Part shown: positions 6,394-7,788 of the stretch, in pieces
Numbering within the stretch: the stretch's first letter is position 1
Layout of the letters: each line of letters opens with the position of its first letter
Assembly: GCA_003554345.1 (NCBI GenBank)
Contig: PWGE01000450.1
Span: 1-7,788 of the forward strand
Length of the DNA stretch: 7,788 bases
Source of the DNA: T1SED10-198M sp003554345 [NCBI: Candidatus Sumerlaeota bacterium]
Lineage (GTDB): Bacteria; Sumerlaeota; T1SED10-198M
Direction of reading: 5' to 3'
Program-made: the position numbers and the translations under genes
The notes under the pieces: model-generated
What the model was told of the DNA's origin: nothing
The model's database searches: none
The model's input: the letters and a program-made list of their open reading frames with translations, nothing else

Positions 6394-7518
6394 TCAGATG
6401 TTTCCCAGTAAACTATAACGGTCGCCATCTGCAAAACGTCCTTCAGAGGCCCGCTTAACATAAGAAGGATCCTCTGAATAATCCAGAGCAGTATCCATAG
6501 TAATCAATTCTCTCTTATAGAGATCTACCAGTGAGTGGTCATAAGTCTGCATACCGGCTTCTCTGTTTTGCATGACCTGGTGCAATTCTTCCAGCTTATT
6601 TTCCCTGAGCAATTTGGCAACTGTTTTAGTGCCGACCAGTATCTCCAGGAAAGGAACCCGGCGTTCTCCATCTTTCTGTTTGATAAGACGCTGGGAAATA
6701 ACACCTTTCAATGCCTGTCCCAGTTCCTGTCGTACTGATTCTCTTTCTTCGTGCTTAAAATAAGCTGAGATACGCTCGATGGTCATCTTGGCATTAAGGG
6801 TATGAAGGGTGGAAAATACCAGGTGTCCTGTCAGAGCGGCTTTCATTGTCATGCGGACGGTTTCCTGGTCCCGCATTTCACCTACCAGAATCACATTGGG
6901 GTCCTGTCTTAACACGTGGGTAAGAGCGGTGTCAAAACTTTCAGCATCCTGACCGATTTCGCGCTGCTGAATAAAACTTTTTTTGTCGTCGTAGGCAAAC
7001 TCCACAGGGTCTTCAATGGTGATAACATGACGACTCTGATTTTGATTTATGTCTTCTATCATAGTTGCCAGGGTCGTTGATTTACCGCAGCCGGATGGAC
7101 CGACAACCAGAACCAGCCCGCTTTTGCTGCCCGCTAATTTTGAAAGAGTTTCTCCGGGAAGATTGTAGCTATTATAATCAAGATGTTTTTGGTTGACAAA
7201 GCGAATGGCAAAACTGACTGTTCCGCGCTGGAGAAAGATGTTAATCCGCAATCGGACTTTGTTCCACTGGTAAGAAAAGTCCACACTTCCTTTTTTCTTG
7301 AACAAATTCATATGCCTTTTGGACAGCAGGTAGTCCATAAGTCCTTTCAGGTCTTGTGCCGTCATGGGCGGCATATCACTGAGAGGATGTAAATCTCCTG
7401 CCACGCGAATCTGAGGTGTTTTGTTGGTTTTTAAATGCAGATCGGACGCTTCCTTATCGTAGACGATTTGCAGGAGTTGGTAAAACTTTTCTTTATATTT
7501 TTTTGTTTCTTCTGTCAT
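6394..7518 (-). CDS. pilT: PilT-family twitching/retraction ATPase
   Basis: This 374-residue hexameric-type secretion ATPase of the PilT/PilU group would power disassembly and retraction of type IV pili at the cytoplasmic face of the inner membrane. The N-terminal domain shows ASDLHLKTNKTPQIRVAGDL (24-43), typical of PilT. The ATPase core has Walker A GPSGCGKSTT (140-149, usually GPTGSGKSTT), an Asp box ITIEDPVEF (166-174), Walker B ILVGEMRD (210-217, catalytic Glu 214) and a His box GHLVFSTLHT (231-240). The C-terminal region holds TKTVAKLLRE (297-306), equivalent to the AIRNLIRE motif required for retraction in PilT, followed by GMQTYDHSLVDL. The length fits PilT (about 345-380). The start is set by AGGAGG 6 nt upstream and overlaps the coaB stop by one base (TAATG). 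No other pilus gene is in the window, so it may belong to a dispersed pilus system. PilU cannot be excluded. Confidence 0.93.
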   Translation of the reverse strand: MTEETKKYKEKFYQLLQIVYDKEASDLHLKTNKTPQIRVAGDLHPLSDMPPMTAQDLKGLMDYLLSKRHMNLFKKKGSVDFSYQWNKVRLRINIFLQRGTVSFAIRFVNQKHLDYNSYNLPGETLSKLAGSKSGLVLVVGPSGCGKSTTLATMIEDINQNQSRHVITIEDPVEFAYDDKKSFIQQREIGQDAESFDTALTHVLRQDPNVILVGEMRDQETVRMTMKAALTGHLVFSTLHTLNAKMTIERISAYFKHEERESVRQELGQALKGVISQRLIKQKDGERRVPFLEILVGTKTVAKLLRENKLEELHQVMQNREAGMQTYDHSLVDLYKRELITMDTALDYSEDPSYVKRASEGRFADGDRYSLLGNI

Positions 7519-7788
7519 TATTTACCTCCTGTATATGAAAGATAGTGTTCCTGAAAATATTCCCCCAATTGTATCATAATTTTGCGTGCAAGAAACTTTT
7601 TAGACTGTTTTTCAATGAATTGTGTTTTGCTCTCTGGAAAAAGAAGATGCACTTCATTGAAGGGGGAAGAAAATGCCGGGTTCTGGGGGGATATAATGTT
7701 CAAAATAAGAGCATCAAAAAACTTTTTCTTTATTTTATTACGGGCATTTTCTAATGGTTGCTTGTCTTCAGCAGCAAAACCAATAGAC
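7518..7788 (-). CDS. coaBC: CoaB domain of CoaBC (phosphopantothenate-cysteine ligase), C-terminal part
   Basis: The minus frame is open from the window edge to TAA at 7518-7520 and encodes 89 residues that belong to the end of a longer protein. They match the C-terminus of CoaB, which joins 4'-phosphopantothenate to cysteine using CTP in coenzyme A synthesis. Visible features are IGFAAED (family VGFAAET), ENARNKIKKKFFDALILN (family A..K...K..D.I.AN, including a K-x-K-K element), FSSPFNEVHLL (family F.SD.N.V.LI) and a final lysine-containing helix (KKFLARKIMIQLGEYF). In the SD.N element the aspartate is Pro here. The upstream CoaC decarboxylase half, if fused as usual, lies outside the window, so a standalone CoaB cannot be excluded. 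A TTG-initiated 61-residue reading starting at 7703 is only the tail of this frame. The stop shares one base with the pilT start, so pilT is cotranscribed with it. Confidence 0.82.
   Translation of the reverse strand, partial: SIGFAAEDKQPLENARNKIKKKFFDALILNIISPQNPAFSSPFNEVHLLFPESKTQFIEKQSKKFLARKIMIQLGEYFQEHYLSYTGGK
7525..7530 (-). promoter_or_regulatory. Ribosome binding site of pilT
   Basis: AGGAGG lies 6 nt before the ATG at 7518, within the last coaB codons. It is the strongest Shine-Dalgarno match in the window. It decides the pilT start and suggests that pilT is translated more strongly than the weakly signalled genes later in the operon. Confidence 0.7.

Noticed and set aside
7518-7703. 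Separate 61-residue protein starting at TTG
   Set aside because: The frame continues open upstream to the window edge and encodes conserved CoaB sequence before this TTG, so it is the tail of a longer gene.
1-7788. A defence, mobile or biosynthetic island
   Set aside because: All supported genes are conserved housekeeping or widespread families in tight operon order. No integrase, transposase, toxin-antitoxin pair, direct repeat array or composition break was seen.

Overview
The window is a tightly packed bacterial chromosomal segment in which every supported gene lies on the minus strand. I see no insertion sequence, phage gene, CRISPR array, tRNA or rRNA. The content is mostly housekeeping. 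The lineage cannot be fixed from the sequence alone. Base composition looks moderately AT-rich by eye. The combination of a radical SAM/DUF2344 fusion beside RNase G, a lone PilT ATPase and a divergent RsmB-like protein would suit a Spirochaetota-like or other deep-branching didermic bacterium, but that is a weak inference.

Reading in the direction of transcription (high to low coordinates), the window opens inside the 3' end of a coaB/coaBC gene for coenzyme A synthesis (7788-7518). Next come a PilT-family ATPase (7518-6394), a small protein with two Cys4 zinc ribbons (6354-5959), an 813-residue radical SAM protein fused to a DUF2344 domain (5962-3521), ribonuclease G (3524-2082) and an RsmB-like rRNA cytosine-5 methyltransferase homologue (2085-673). 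The junctions are a 1-nt overlap, a 39-nt gap and three successive 4-nt ATGA overlaps, so these six genes are very probably one translationally coupled operon. Its promoter lies outside the window.

The only non-coding stretch longer than 300 bases is 309-672. It contains a probable weak terminator hairpin for the operon, then a good sigma70-type promoter with an extended -10 element. That promoter drives the last gene, the start of a yidC-like membrane insertase (308-1, running off the window), which has a long Pro/Glu-rich linker after its signal anchor.

The RNase G, radical SAM and RsmB-like genes form an RNA-processing and ribosome-related block. The most notable oddity is in the RsmB homologue: the motif VI cysteine that acts as nucleophile in this family is read as serine, while the motif IV cysteine is kept. 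The protein may therefore not be a normal m5C methyltransferase. I found no clear sign of a wholly new multi-gene system. The candidates for undescribed biology are this altered methyltransferase, the zinc-ribbon protein and the coupled radical SAM/RNase G pair.
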